Source: Dipteris shenzhenensis (Eukaryota > Polypodiophyta > Polypodiopsida > Gleicheniales). From it: a stretch of DNA of 64,000 nt. Below the pieces are notes generated by a model. It saw only the letters and a program-made list of their open reading frames with translations. It had not been told where the DNA came from and searched no databases. Both the position numbers and the translations under genes were made by a program. The stretch lies in NCBI GenBank assembly GCA_047967505.1, contig CM106538.1; one strand, written 5' to 3'. Shown here one piece after another: positions 23,439-34,616 of the stretch (positions are counted from its first letter, which is position 1; the number at the start of each line of letters is the position of its first letter).

Positions 23439-23451
23439 TGGTATCAGAGCC
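23439..23451 (+). promoter_or_regulatory. Primer binding site of element E
   Basis: TGGTATCAGAGCC immediately after the LTR end. Confidence 0.9.
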
Positions 23452-23981
23452 TGGTTTGTGGTAAGGAGCTCAAGAAAGCAAACCAATTTCACGGTGTCTT
23501 GGTAAGAGGACCAGTGTTGCTTTCCTTTTTCGAGTTTGGGAGCAAATCTTTGCAGGCAGCATAGCCAGAAGTGCAAGAGTGCACTGTCTAGGATTGAGAC
23601 GCCCTTTGCGGTGTGGCGAGAGGGCAATATATGCTGCGGGTTAGGGCAAAGCCCTAGGTGACTTTATTTCTCTGATTCGAGGCCATGTCGGGGCCTATTT
23701 TGAAGGCGAAAGTTCCTCGCAGGCGCTCAGAAAAAGGCTCGGTTTTTGTTGTGCGACCACTGCTCTGCAAATCGGTGAAAAGTTGCCACATAAATTGCAT
23801 CGCATGCCTATGCATAGAGATACAGGGAGTTACAGAATCATCCTTATTTCCTATTGATGCAAAATCATCACTAGGAAGTGACTGTGTGGTCAAATACCAC
23901 TTTTGTCAATTTTGCAGATTTGCCCGTGTGAGGCAGAAGCTGTGTTTCTTGCAGGGACAGAATTTTTTGCAGTGTTCTGTA

Positions 23982-24769
23982 ATGGCATCTGATTCTCTTT
24001 CACAGATTGTCACTGAAAAGCTTGACAAGAACAACTTCCAGGCATGGAAGTTTAGAATGACGAATTTCTTGATGGGAAAAGGCTATTGGGAATTCATTAC
24101 AGGAAATGAAGAAGAACCTGTTCTTCCTAATGTTCCCAGTCAACAGGAAATGTAGGCATTCAAAGGATGGCATGAGAGAGCCAGGAAAGTTACGTACTGG
24201 CTATCTATCAGTATTTCGGACTCCATGATTGTGCATATTCAGGATGCAAATACGCCAAAGGAGGCATGGGGAGGCACATGACCAATTCTGTGACAAGTGC
24301 AGAAGAAAGAAATGATATGTGGTATGTTGACTCAGGTGCATCAAACCACATGACAGGTCATGCAGAATGGATGCAGGATGTAAGGAAAATGGAAAGACCA
24401 GGATTCGTGGAGACTGGTGATGATACTGCACATCCTATTGTGCAGATTGGTAAAATTCCTTTGTCTATGCAGGATGGGAAAAAGAAATACCTATCTGATG
24501 TATTTCATGTCCTGAACATCACCAAGAACTTGGTTTCTGTTGGTCAAATGGTTGAACAGGGCTTGAAGGTCAGATTTAATCCTCATGGATGCTTTGTTGA
24601 GGATATGAAAAATAATGGTCGCTTGATAGCAAAAGGGAAGAAGAAGGGCAGGATGTTTACGTTGGATGCAGACATGCCTAAATCGAGTGCAGCAATGTTT
24701 GCACATGGGACCAGTGTAGTTGCAGATATTGATATCTGGCATAAACGCATTGGTCATGTTAATGTATAG
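23982..24769 (+). pseudogene. Gag-protease remnant of element E
   Basis: Gag begins MASDSLSQIV, is open to a TAG at 24153, and continues as gag (FKGWHERARK, SISISDSMI) until about 24265. There it joins directly to sequence preceding the protease (VDSGASNHMTGH near 24330), so the middle of gag with the zinc knuckle is deleted. The GAG-pre-integrase motif DIWHKRIGHVNV is followed by a stop at 24769. The upstream leader is open in the same frame as gag from 23685, giving a possible N-terminal extension. Confidence 0.85.
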
Positions 24770-24839
24770 TGACTTAAATCAATGCAGGCCCAAAATATTG
24801 TTGCAGGATTTCCTAAATTCAAGGTTGCAGAAATGCATA

Positions 24840-25137
24840 TGTTGAGATATCAAGCTCTATCCCCGACATATCTCCTGGATGACTATCATTTATGTCACCG
24901 CCTATGTTAGTTGTACTCGTGGTGTAGTTAGACTACCACGTATGTTTTTGGTTTGGGTTCACATATGAACCACGTATTCTAGGTTTTGACATATAGGGTA
25001 TTTCCCTCTTCTATTGTATTGTTGTTGTGTGCAAAAGTGAAGAAAGGCTTCACCCTCCAACCTTGTGTCCTCTCTCTTTTGTGTGTTGTGAAGAAAGCTG
25101 AACTTGAGTCTCCTATCTCTCTCCCTTATTCTTTACA
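24840..25137 (+). repeat. 5' LTR of element F (298 bp)
   Basis: Begins TGTTGAGATATC and ends TCTTTACA, with the same length as the LTR of A. Shares only its start and general layout with the ~355-bp LTR family of B-E and G. Confidence 0.95.
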
Positions 25138-25150
25138 TGGTATCAGAGCC
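25138..25150 (+). promoter_or_regulatory. Primer binding site of element F
   Basis: TGGTATCAGAGCC directly after the LTR. Confidence 0.92.
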
Positions 25151-25472
25151 TTGTTCGTGGTAAGGAGCTCAAGAAAGCTAGCCAAGTTTCTGGTGTCCTG
25201 GTAAGAGGACCAGTGTAGCTTTCCTATTTCGAGTTTGGGAGCAAATCTCTGCAGGTAGCACAGCCAGAAGTGCAGGAGTGCACTGCTTCAGATTGAGAGG
25301 CCCTTCGCGGTGCGGCGAGAGCGCATTATATGCTGCGGGTAAGGGCGAAGCCCTTGGTGACTTTATTTTTCTAATTTGAGGCCGTTTCGGGGCCCGTTTT
25401 GAAGGCGGAAGTTCTTCGCAGGCACTCAAAAAAGGCCCTATTTTTGCTGTGCGACCACCGCGCGGCTAGTCG

Positions 25473-25712
25473 GTGGAAAGGTGCCACAGAAATTGCATCG
25501 TATGCCTATGTGCAGAGATATTGGGAGTTGCAGATTCATGCCTATTGCCTGTTGATGCAAAATCGTCACGAGGAAGTGACTGTGTGGTGAAATACCACTT
25601 TCGTCAGTGTTGCAGATCTGCCCCTGTGAGGCTCTTTGCAGAAGTTTTGCTATTTGCCCTTCTGAGGCATTTGCTGTGTTTACAGGTTGCTGTTGCGATT
25701 CGTGATTTGTAA
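25473..25712 (+). other. Conserved open frame in the copia leader (79 codons)
   Basis: A frame rich in Cys and hydrophobic residues (GSDCVVKYHF) ends with TAA two bases before the gag ATG at 25714. Corresponding frames occur in the leaders of A (4172-3933), C (6046-5828) and E (from 23685, where it is fused in frame with gag). It may be coding, a regulatory upstream ORF, or simply an open stretch kept by RNA constraints on the leader. Confidence 0.35.
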
Positions 25713-25713
25713 A

Positions 25714-27716
25714 ATGTCTGAGAATCTGTCTACCATTGTCAGTGAGAAGCTTGACAAGAACAACTTCCAAGCATGGAAGTTTAGGATGACAAACTTCTTT
25801 ATGGGAAAGGGAGTTTGGGATTACATCAGTGGTGAAACTGCAGAACCAGTTTTGGGTGCTGCTCCCACTCCTGCTGAATTGAAGGCCTTTAAAGAATGGC
25901 ATGAAAAAGCCAGAAAATGCCTGTATTGGCTGTCCGTTAGCATTTCAGATTCTATGATTGTGCATATACAGGATCTAGAGACGCCTAAGGAGGCATGGGA
26001 TACATTGGTGAAGCTGTATAGCACAAATACCAAAGCACGAAAGATGCAGCTAAAGCAGGAGTTGCACAATGTGCAAAGGAAAAATATGAATATAAATGAG
26101 TATTCCTTGAAGGTGAAAGGCCTTGCAGATTCTCTTGCCTCCATTGGAGCACCTGTTGATGATGAGGACTTAGTGTCCGTGACCTTGAATGGTCTTGGGA
26201 AAGATTATGCACAATTTCGGACATCCATTGGAGTCCGTGAAACATTTCCTGATTTTCAGGAACTTATTGCTCTCTTGCTGAGTGAAGAGCAAAGGAATGG
26301 TGGTTCAGCCACCTCAACTACTCAAGAGACTGCTTTCTACTCGAATACAGGTAGAGGCAGGGGTAGAGGAAGAGGCCGTTCTGGTGGCCGTGCAGGAAAT
26401 CAGAACCAACAGCAACAACAAGAAAACCAGTCCTATGGAGGAGGACGTGGTAGTTCTAGAGGCAGGGGGAGCCAAAGAGGCCGTGGTTCATGGCAAAGGA
26501 ACCAGCAAGTAAATAGCAGCACAGAATGCTATTATTGTGGAAAGCCTGGACACAAGGAGAATACATGCTATAAAAAGCAGAATGACATCAAAAGTGGAAA
26601 GTTGCAGCAAAGCAACTATGCATCATCAAGTGGGCATGGTGACGACAGAAATGAGCACCTTTTTGTGATGCAGCATATGGTTAACTCCATGTCAGGAGAT
26701 GCTGCAGCTTGCAATGATGTTTGGTATGTTGATTCAGGTGCCTCTAACCACATGACCAGTCATGGTGAGTGGTTTCATGATGTCAGAAATTTGGATAAGC
26801 GAGGTTATGTTGAAACAGGTGATGATACTGCGCACCCAATTACGCAGGTTGGTAAAGTGCCATTGGCTATGCAGGATGGCAAAACAAAGTACTTGGCAGA
26901 TGTACTTCATGTTCCAAAAATCACTAAGAACCTGGTTTCAGTTGGCCAGATGGTTGAGCAAGGTCTGCAGGTTAGATTTAATCCTGATGGATGCTTTGTT
27001 GAGGACTTGAAAAATAAATGCCGCTTGGTTGCGAAAGGCAAAAAAAATGGAAGAATGTTCACCTTGGATGTTGATATGCCTGAGGTGAAAGCTGCTATGT
27101 TTGCGCATGGGAGAGGTGTCATTGCAGATATTGAGATATGGCACAAGCGCATTGGGCACGTGAATATACAAAGGCTGAAATCTATGCAAACGAAAAACAT
27201 TGTTGCAGGTTTGCCTAAATTCAGAGTTGAGGGAATGCAAAAGGTATGTGAAGCATGCCAAATGGGTAAGCAGGCCAGACATGCATTTCCCAAAAATGCT
27301 AAGGTGAGCAGAAGACCTTTGGAAGTGATCCATTCAGATGTTTGGACAACCAAAGCTGCTTCTATTGGTGGATGCCATTATTATGTGACGTTTATTGATG
27401 ACTACACTAGGAAGGTGTGGATTTATTTTATGAAGCACAAAAGTGAAGTGTTCAGCCATTTCAAGGCTTTTAAAGCCATGGTTGAAAAAGAGAAAGGTGT
27501 GCATATTAAAGTGCTAAGATCTGATGGAGGGGGAGAGTACTTTTCAGAAGAATTTTGTGAATATCTGAAAGAACAGGGAATTCAAAGGAAGTACTCATGC
27601 AGGTCTACCCCTCAGCAGAATGGGGTTGCAGAAAGGAAGAACAGGCATATTGTAGAAGTAGGACGGGCGATCCTAAATGAGAAAAACATGCCTGATTATT
27701 TTTGGGCTGAAGCAGT
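25714..27716 (+). CDS. Copia gag-protease-integrase polyprotein of element F (3'-truncated)
   Basis: The open frame runs from 25687 to 28116, but ATG 25714 (MSENLSTIV) is the likely start, aligned with elements A and E. Residues below count from 25687. Gag about 20-210; RGRGRGR and QQQQQ linker; intact zinc knuckle CYYCGKPGHKENTC at 281-294; protease DSGAS at 349; GAG-pre-integrase His and Cys pairs near 486-524; integrase catalytic triad Asp551, Asp613, Glu649. All key residues are present. After residue about 676 the frame enters the polypyrimidine tract and reads Ser/Leu/Phe-rich sequence that is not part of the protein. The gene lacks RT. Confidence 0.93.
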
Positions 27717-27955
27717 TATCTCTCTTTTCCTCTCCCTTTTCCTATCTTTTTCTCTCTTTCCTTTTCTCTTTTTCTCTCAAGTTCTCCTCTTTCCTTCTCT
27801 TTTTTCCTCACTTTTCCTCTCTTTTCCTTCTCTGTTTTTCTTCTCTCTTTCCTTCTCTCTTTTGCTCTCTTTTCTCCTCTCTTTTCCTTATTTCTTTTCC
27901 TCTCTTTCCTCTCTTTCCTTCTCTCTTTTCCTCTCTTTCCTCTCTCTTTTCTCTT
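27717..27955 (+). repeat. Polypyrimidine tract, (TTTTCCTCTC)-like
   Basis: About 240 bases of almost only C and T on the forward strand, built from imperfect TTTTCCTCTC-like units. It begins exactly where element F breaks off. Confidence 0.92.
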
Positions 27956-30426
27956 GGAGGTCCCACCCACGTGAAGCTTCAACAATCACCACAGACATTA
28001 AGCAAACTTGTGTCATTGTGCCCCACTCCAAAACATTCTTTGAGTTCTTGAGAATCTCGCTTTTCCGTAATACATTTTGGAGGCTAAGATTCGGGACCCA
28101 AGAATTCAAAGAATGATCCAAGTCTATAATGGAACTTTGGATAATTAGTCCTAAGTTCAGCAACCCGTTGTGCCTCTCCAAAGGTTATTAATCTATACAA
28201 ATCACCTACAACTACCACAATTACTCCACGTCAAACACTACCGTAGCTAGAAGACTAATGGGCGGAATTAGAAACCTTTAACAAAATGTTCTTCCAGGAA
28301 CATGCTAAAGTAAGTTTTGAAGGGAATTTCTTGTTGATTCAAGCCCTGACTTATATGCAGAGGAAGGTTAGTTATAGCCATATAAGTGACCAAAGTAAAG
28401 AGAAATGTAGTCCAAAATAGGACCCCAACCCTGGTATGCAAATGGCCTTATAGTCACCCCAATATGTACAATAGGAGGCTACTCCATTGGTGTCAAACTC
28501 AAGCCCTGATGTGCCAGTACAAAAACTTGCGATTGGGTTTGCTTGATCAGTCCCAACTAATACTATAGCCAAGAAATCTTGGCATGGACTAAGTAAAATA
28601 GGTAAAATAAAATCATTTCAAACACAAATCTAAATTAGACGAGGGCAATCATTTGCAAGAAGTTCCTATTAGCAACAATAGTTAACATCGTCATGTTTTA
28701 CATGAGTACTTTCACACTACTTCGACATAGGTCTTTTTCTATTGCTCATTTGCTTCTTTCGTTGATTGCCAGTTTTGATGGTGATGGTAGGAGTGTGTGA
28801 TCATGTTGGTGACTCGTGGCTTTTACAATTTGCCCCAATTATCTTGTCATTGCCTTACGGTTAATTACTATGCATTGCTATTAGAACAAATTCTCCTCCT
28901 AAAATTTTCTTTGGCTGCCTGCATCCGTTGGCCTAATATACAGCTTGAACTGCTCCATAGATTGGCTGACCCAGTCTATAATTTGTCAACTATACTCTTA
29001 ACTAGCCGACTGGCCAGTATGCTGGCTTATCAATGTAGGCCTTGGGGCCTTAAACCCCCCATCTCTTATCCATTTTTACCCATAATCTGGGCTAAAAAAA
29101 GCCACTTGTGCCTCCCTAATGGGGCCTCAACGAGCTCATATGGTCTATAGCTCCACAACCTTGCTTTGCCTTCTAGCCCTTCATATGATCGAATAGATTA
29201 ACAAACTCTCTATATTTTCCCCCAGTGTGTAACGTAGAAGACAAAGTACGCGAGTGGGAGAGGATAATCACTTTTATATTCACAAACTACCCAGCACAAG
29301 TCCCTAAGGACATTCGCGTTTTTGTAGCTAGACAGAATGCAAGAAAAGAAAGAGAAGGATATGTTTTGATAGATCGGCCAACTTGCATACCCTTTGGGAA
29401 ATAATATGTATTTTCTTGCCATTCCCCAAACATTTAGAACTAATATTTTTTATTGAGAGAACCATGACACCATGACACATGGCTCAAGGAGATATCAACT
29501 TTCCATTTCATTGCACTACCTAAAGATATTTTGTATGTGTCTCAATGAACTAGGAGGCTCTTCCCTTGAGCATTCATGCTCTCTTGTTTTATATTTTTGG
29601 AGTGTCACATAGGTAGTACATGGAAGAGTTGGTGCTGAAGCTAAGTAGTGTCTGGCCTCCGTGGGGTATGATCCACTCGAAGGTAGATTTGTGGGACCTG
29701 ATCCCATTCTATTACCATTGCTACCCTTGTAACAAAAAACGACAGCAGTAGTAGGGTGATCGGGAAAAAGACCAACAATGAAACCATTGCAACAAAAAAT
29801 AACGGTAACCCAAAGAGTAAACCTGCACTCTCTTTCCCAACAAAACTAGAAAACCAAGACATTAGCTTTTTATGCATTAAAGAAAACCCCAATAAAAAGA
29901 TGAGTCTAGATACCAATAGGATTGCTACAATAGAACATAGGAGGTACCTACACTGAGATTTCAAAAACTATACTACTTAGTACACCGTGGCGGCCAAATA
30001 CAACAGCTTCAAAGGGATGTTAAGTAGTGCACACTACAGACCATCAACGAAAGGACTCTTCATCATCATCATTCAAAGAGTATGAATCTTATCGTGCAAA
30101 CTATGATACCTACTATCTGTCTATTGTGGCATGAGATGGAGGAGCAGTTGTCATGAATAAAAAGTGCAAGAAAAACAATGAAGCACTACTTGGGGAACGA
30201 CTAGAATTGCATACATCGCTATTAGTTCTTCTAATGGACCGATACATTTGCATCCTCTACAAGATGCCATAGAAGTATCTTGATGCCTGTAATGTGACTA
30301 CTACCATTTCCAATATACTTTTCAGCTCTACATAGCATAGATTCTTGTATTCGAGCACCAATCCTGAAATGAGCAATGCTATCTTGCCGCTACTATTCAT
30401 ATTAACAAAGATTGCATGAGGGGGGC
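27956..30426. other. Unassigned sequence
   Basis: No recognised gene. A reverse-strand frame at 29641-29964 codes a 107-residue, very hydrophobic peptide with several potential membrane segments, but nothing else supports it as a gene. No RNA gene seen. Confidence 0.4.
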
Positions 30427-30810
30427 ATGCCAATCAGGGATCTTGTATCATGGGGTGCATTGATTGGAGGGTATGCTCACCAAGGAAAGAGTGAACTTGT
30501 CTTTCATTTGTTTGAGAGAATGAGGCAAGAAGATATATAGCCAAATGGGGTCACATTCCTTAGTATTCTCACTGGGTTCATTCATATGGGTCTAGTGTAA
30601 AAGGGCCAGAAGTACTTTAATTCTATGAACTATCAGTATGGAATTATCCCAACTATTGAGCAATATATTTGTATGGTTGATTTACTTGCAGTGGCAATGG
30701 TGGATAAGATGCCCTTCCAAACCAATGTTATTGTTGGTTGCATAAAGGTGCAGATGTCCTTCACTGCATATGTCATGGGAAGAGAAATCCAATTTAGACA
30801 TAAAACTTAA
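30427..30810 (+). pseudogene. PPR (pentatricopeptide repeat) protein fragment, PLS-type
   Basis: One forward frame reads MPIRDLVSWGALIGGYA, then LFERMRQEDI, a TAG (30538), then PNGVTFLSIL, a TAA (30598), then a segment with the IPTIEQYICMVDLL pattern and a later DKMPF. This is the usual series of P, L and S motifs followed by the start of the E region (plants: ...HYTCMVDLLGRAG..., ...MPF.PN...). PPR proteins of this class bind organelle RNA and act in editing. Two in-frame stops, the missing repeats on both sides and a degraded GRAG segment mean it is a relic. Confidence 0.8.
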
Positions 30811-32495
30811 TTGAGAGGTGGATATCTTGAGTTATGAGAAAATTCTACCAAAATAGGACTGGCTAAGCAGCATTCCTACAATGTCATTTGGGGGGCAAGA
30901 TCTAACTCCCATTGATTGAATGAAAATTGTTTGTGGATGTCAAATGGGCTAGCATATTGGCCCTGGTTATAGCTCATCATCTCTGGTAGCTACCAGAAAC
31001 TTTCATATTTATGTTGTTGCTTGAGTTTGAAGCTTAGCTGATATACAACTTTCATTACAAGACTATAGCTTTACGGCAACTAGAGTGATCTTGCAAAGCA
31101 ATAATTTAGTTATGTAATTTGTCTCCACAGAGACTCTTTTCTAAAGCTACTCTCCAAGTTAGAATATAAATCTGTCATCTGCTGCAATGGTTTGGGTGGG
31201 TACATCATGGGCAAGTGAGGACCATGCAAACATGATATGACAAAGATTCAAGAGAGTTTTGTTGGTTTCTAATTGTAAACAAGGGTTCAACAATTGATTT
31301 TCAAATGAAGAAAAGTTTAAAACAAGAGCCCATAATTTGTGCTAAATGATCCATTTCAATTAAGCTCCAAAAATGTAAAGTCTCCTGCCTTGATGGTTAA
31401 CACTACATTTCCTTTGATGAGTTCTATTGTTAAAGACATGTTGCTTATGTTCTATAAGCACTATGTTTTCAGAAAAAAATCAATTGAGATTTATAGGCTT
31501 ACCAAATTCTTCCACATCTAAATACGTGTAGACAAACAACTAATGGGATTGTTCTGATTCAAGCTGCAGGGATTTTTCATATTGCAACCCCATGAAGGAC
31601 TTTAGCAAAATGCGATCATCGTCCCACAAGCTTGCCATGATCAAATAGGTTGCTGGTGATTATACTTAGCTCAGTAGATACAAAAATATCTCAGGCTCAA
31701 GATGATTGCTCCTCGAGGATAGGTGAGCACTCAACTATTTGCAACTTGCAACAAACTTTCGAGACAGCCAATGTTCCCAGAATTGGACACCTTCTAGTTT
31801 ACTATTTGCAATTTGCAACAAACGTTTTGAGACAGCCAGTGTTTAGGGAAAAAATTAGGGGCGAATTTTAGCCCAAGCGCTAATTTAGAGGCTTTTCCAA
31901 GTTGGTTGGGCTAATATTTAGAGCTTTAAATTTGATAAATTAGCCCAAGAATAATGGTGGGCTAATTTTGAGAGCCTCAAATTTGATAGATTTGCCTTAA
32001 AAGTGGTAGCACAGCTAATATTTATAACTCTATATGGGGAAATATTTGCCCATTTACCTACACTATCATAATCTTGTTCCCTCCTTATTTTTTACCTTGC
32101 CAATATTCCCTTGTGGCATTAAGCATGTATTGGAAACCCCCTACTTGAAAAAACAAGGGTAACATGTACTATTCTATAACACTCTCAGAGCATTAACCCA
32201 TAAGGTTTTCAATGGTCACTATCACAATTGTAAGCATCAAAACTGCTCTATAATTACTCTATGTCTTCTTGCTACAAACCCAAATGACTTACACCTAACA
32301 TTTTCAACAAGCATTCTCATCAATCTTGCCAATACAAAAACTCTTTTGTATTTCTATGAAAGCTCTCTATAGAAGTATTTACATGCACATAGGTATAAGT
32401 AAAAATTCTTATATATATATAGCTTATACAAGTAGAAGCACCTCAAAGGATGAAAAGGAAAGAAATATCGAATAAAGACCTAATAAAAGTAATCA
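30811..32495. other. AT-rich unassigned sequence
   Basis: No gene recognised. A roughly 43-bp block (ACTATTTGCAA...GACAGCCA) occurs twice 68 bp apart near 31733 and 31801. Copies of GGGCTAATTT / AAATTAGCCC-like words cluster near 31865-31990. Confidence 0.5.
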
Positions 32496-32613
32496 ACCCT
32501 CCGCCTTTACAGTACCAGCAAGAAAACTCCTGATCATAACAATAGAAGCACCCAAAACAAGAGCCTTGGCAATATGCCCTGAGTTCGCAATACCGCCATC
32601 AGCAACTATAGGT
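32496..32613 (-). pseudogene. IMPDH: IMP dehydrogenase pseudogene, part after the insertion
   Basis: Reverse-strand translation gives [19 protein letters not shown] followed by [15 protein letters not shown], matching the strongly conserved IMPDH stretch around P-V-I-A-D-G-G-I...S-G-H-I-V-K-A-L...G-A-S...G-S-F-L-A-G. IMPDH converts IMP to XMP in guanine nucleotide synthesis. The fragment picks up at exactly the codon where the other part (ending at 41906) stops, with GGT repeated at both junctions. A TGA follows after GTVKAEG, where an intron or decay may begin. MMG has become MIR, losing a conserved Gly. Confidence 0.8.
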
Positions 32614-32640
32614 GGGTCAACGTTTACTTGGGTGTAGCCA
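32614..32640 (+). repeat. Left terminal inverted repeat of the 9.29-kb segment
   Basis: Starts GGGTCAACG and ends ACTTGGGTGTAGCCA. Pairs with the reverse complement of 41878-41905 at 22 of 27 positions. Confidence 0.75.
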
Positions 32641-32877
32641 ATCATGAAACTATTTTAGGGGCCATTTTGGGCCGCGACGCGACACGTTGGTGGGTGAGAT
32701 TTTGAATTTTGCATGGACCTACGCTCTTGCTGAAAGTTTTTTCGACATCATGATTGCCGCACTTGTATAATAATGAGACAAAATCTTATCATGGTCAATA
32801 GCACAGAGCTGGGCAAATGGCAATATATGCATTCACTCGTGAGCACAAAGATTGTTGCTAACATCACTCAGCCTTTG

Positions 32878-33078
32878 CCTTGCCATCTGTCATTGCGCAC
32901 CTTCGCCATCTATCACTGTGCAACACAAACTTTTGTTGCGCTGACCACTGTGCTCATTTGAGCACAACCACATTGGCCTAACTACAGCACAAAACTTTTA
33001 CCTTGCCACCTGTCATTGCGTGGCTTCGCCATCTATCGCTGTGCAACACAATCTTTTGTTGTGCTGACCACCATGTTG
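32878..33078 (+). repeat. Direct repeat, two ~78-bp copies 123 bp apart
   Basis: 32878-32955 and 33001-33078 share CCTTGCC, CTGTCATTGCG, TTCGCCATCTATC and TGTGCAACACAA with about eight differences. Confidence 0.85.
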
Positions 33079-33339
33079 GTTCAAGCAATGATGTTGGCAT
33101 GGAGAGACCACCACGTTGGCATGTCAATCTCTAAAGGGGACCCCTCAAGGTCCATATCTGCAAACCTCGTGCTGGATGTTGGAGATATTTCAATTCTAAA
33201 CCAAGGAAAATAGTGTTATTTTGGAGATATTTTAGTCGTATTACTTCTCGTGCAACAATTTCTCAACCACCACACACGTTCTTGGAGCTATTTTAGTTCC
33301 AAGATAAGCAAAATGTAGACATTTGCAATTTATGATAGT

Positions 33340-33600
33340 TTCCTTGCAACCACCATGCTGGTTATTAGAGTTATTATAGTTCTAAACCACTGCACTGGTT
33401 ATTGGAGTTATTATAGTTCTAAACCAAGGATAATAGACTCCTATTTTGAAGTTTCCATACAACCACCGCATTGGTTATTGGAATTATTATAGTTCTAATC
33501 CATCGCACTGGGTATTGGAATTATAATAGTTCTAAACCAAGGATATACTCCTAATTTGGAGCTATTTTAGTGCTATTTTAGTTACAAGCTAAGGAAAATG
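33340..33600 (+). repeat. Cluster of ATTATAGTTCTAAACCA repeats
   Basis: Four to five imperfect copies of a ~45-bp block (AACCACYGCAYTGGTTATTG then GAGTTATTATAGTTCTAA) in tandem or near-tandem order. Confidence 0.8.
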
Positions 33601-33661
33601 TAGTCCTATTACTCCTTGTATGCAAGGGACAATACAAACACCTCGTAATGAAATGACCTTT

Positions 33662-34288
33662 TTCATAGCAACTTCTTTCAAGGCACTAGAAGAGGGAACT
33701 CAACTTGGCAGTGAGCTCAATCGAGCACAACATTTAATAGCGAACAAGGAACTCAATATGGTGGTGAGCTCCAACACACTGATGCATGATCTTGGTGTGT
33801 TAGAGCTGATCACCAAGTTGAGTTGTCCTTTCCCAATGCCGAAGGTTGTGCTCAATTACAAGAGGCTCATCACCAAGTTGAGTTCTCTCCTAGTGCTTGA
33901 TGGAACAAAGACGACCTGTTTCCCTTAGCTCCTCATCCTGCAACTCCCTTGGTCATGAGGTTTTTCTTTCAACTCTTTCAAGGAATTGCCTTCTTCATAG
34001 AAACTTGTTTCAAGGCACTAGTAGAGAGAACTCAACTTGGCAGTGAGCTCAATCGAGCACAACAATCGATAGTGGACAAGGGACTCAATCTGGTGGTGAG
34101 CTCCAGCACAATGACGCATGCTCTCACTGTGTTACATATTATCACCAAGTTGAGTTCTCCTTCACAGTTCCAAAGTTTGTGCCCAATTACGAGAGTCTCA
34201 TCACCAAGTTGTGTTCTCTACCAGTGCTTGATGGAACAATGACGACCCGTTTCCCTTGGCTCCCCATCTTACAACTCCCTTGGGCATG
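33662..34288 (+). repeat. Direct duplication of ~296 bp, offset 332 bp
   Basis: 33662-33957 and 33994-34288 align along their length. Each contains AACTCAACTTGG and, inverted, CCAAGTTGAGTT, so each copy could fold into a hairpin. Weak open frames here are by-products. Confidence 0.88.
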
Positions 34289-34616
34289 GCTATAGCTGGT
34301 GGAGTGTTGCAGGATGGAGAGCCAAGGCAAAAAATGGAGCCCATGACTTGGGCATCATTATGAAGGGGCATCGAGGTTGTAGCAGAAGATTCATCATAGG
34401 GGTAGAAGGGAACTTGGAGAGAGCATGGAAGGGAAATGAGAGAAATTTTCCTAGGTGCGGTGAATTGTTTCTTTGCCCTTAAGGCCTTTATATAGCTAGA
34501 CTTTCCACCCTCCCACTCTTTCCCCTTTGTTTCTTATGTCAGTTTGTGTGACTCCGGGTGCCTATCACTGCTAAGATCTTACAATCCACCTGTTGGATTT
34601 GGTTGGTAGCCTAGCC

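Larger units (their letters stand above)
22832..24839 (+). mobile_element. Copia element E, 5' part, interrupted by element F
   Basis: LTR 22832-23438 (carrying a MITE), primer site from 23439, leader, gag from 23982, then a jump from gag to protease near 24267 (deletion of roughly 750 bp compared with F). GAG-pre-integrase follows, with the frame ending at 24769. At 24840 the LTR of F begins; the 5 bp before it, gcata, should be F's target duplication. The rest of E is not seen. Confidence 0.9.
24840..27716 (+). mobile_element. Copia element F, well-preserved 5' half, truncated at a polypyrimidine tract
   Basis: LTR 24840-25137, primer site, about 560-bp leader, then an uninterrupted gag-protease-integrase frame. 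Inserted in element E (flank gcata). Similarity to element A ends in the integrase region (FWAEAV) near 27715, where a C/T tract begins. RT, RNase H and 3' LTR are absent, so F is a broken but young copy. Confidence 0.93.

Noticed and set aside
27717-28116. C-terminal 130 codons of the long open frame from 25687
   Set aside because: Translation of the polypyrimidine tract and following DNA; not homologous to copia integrase.
29641-29964. 107-codon hydrophobic frame on the reverse strand
   Set aside because: No homology recognised, no promoter or neighbours; T/C-rich DNA easily gives Leu/Phe/Ser-rich frames.
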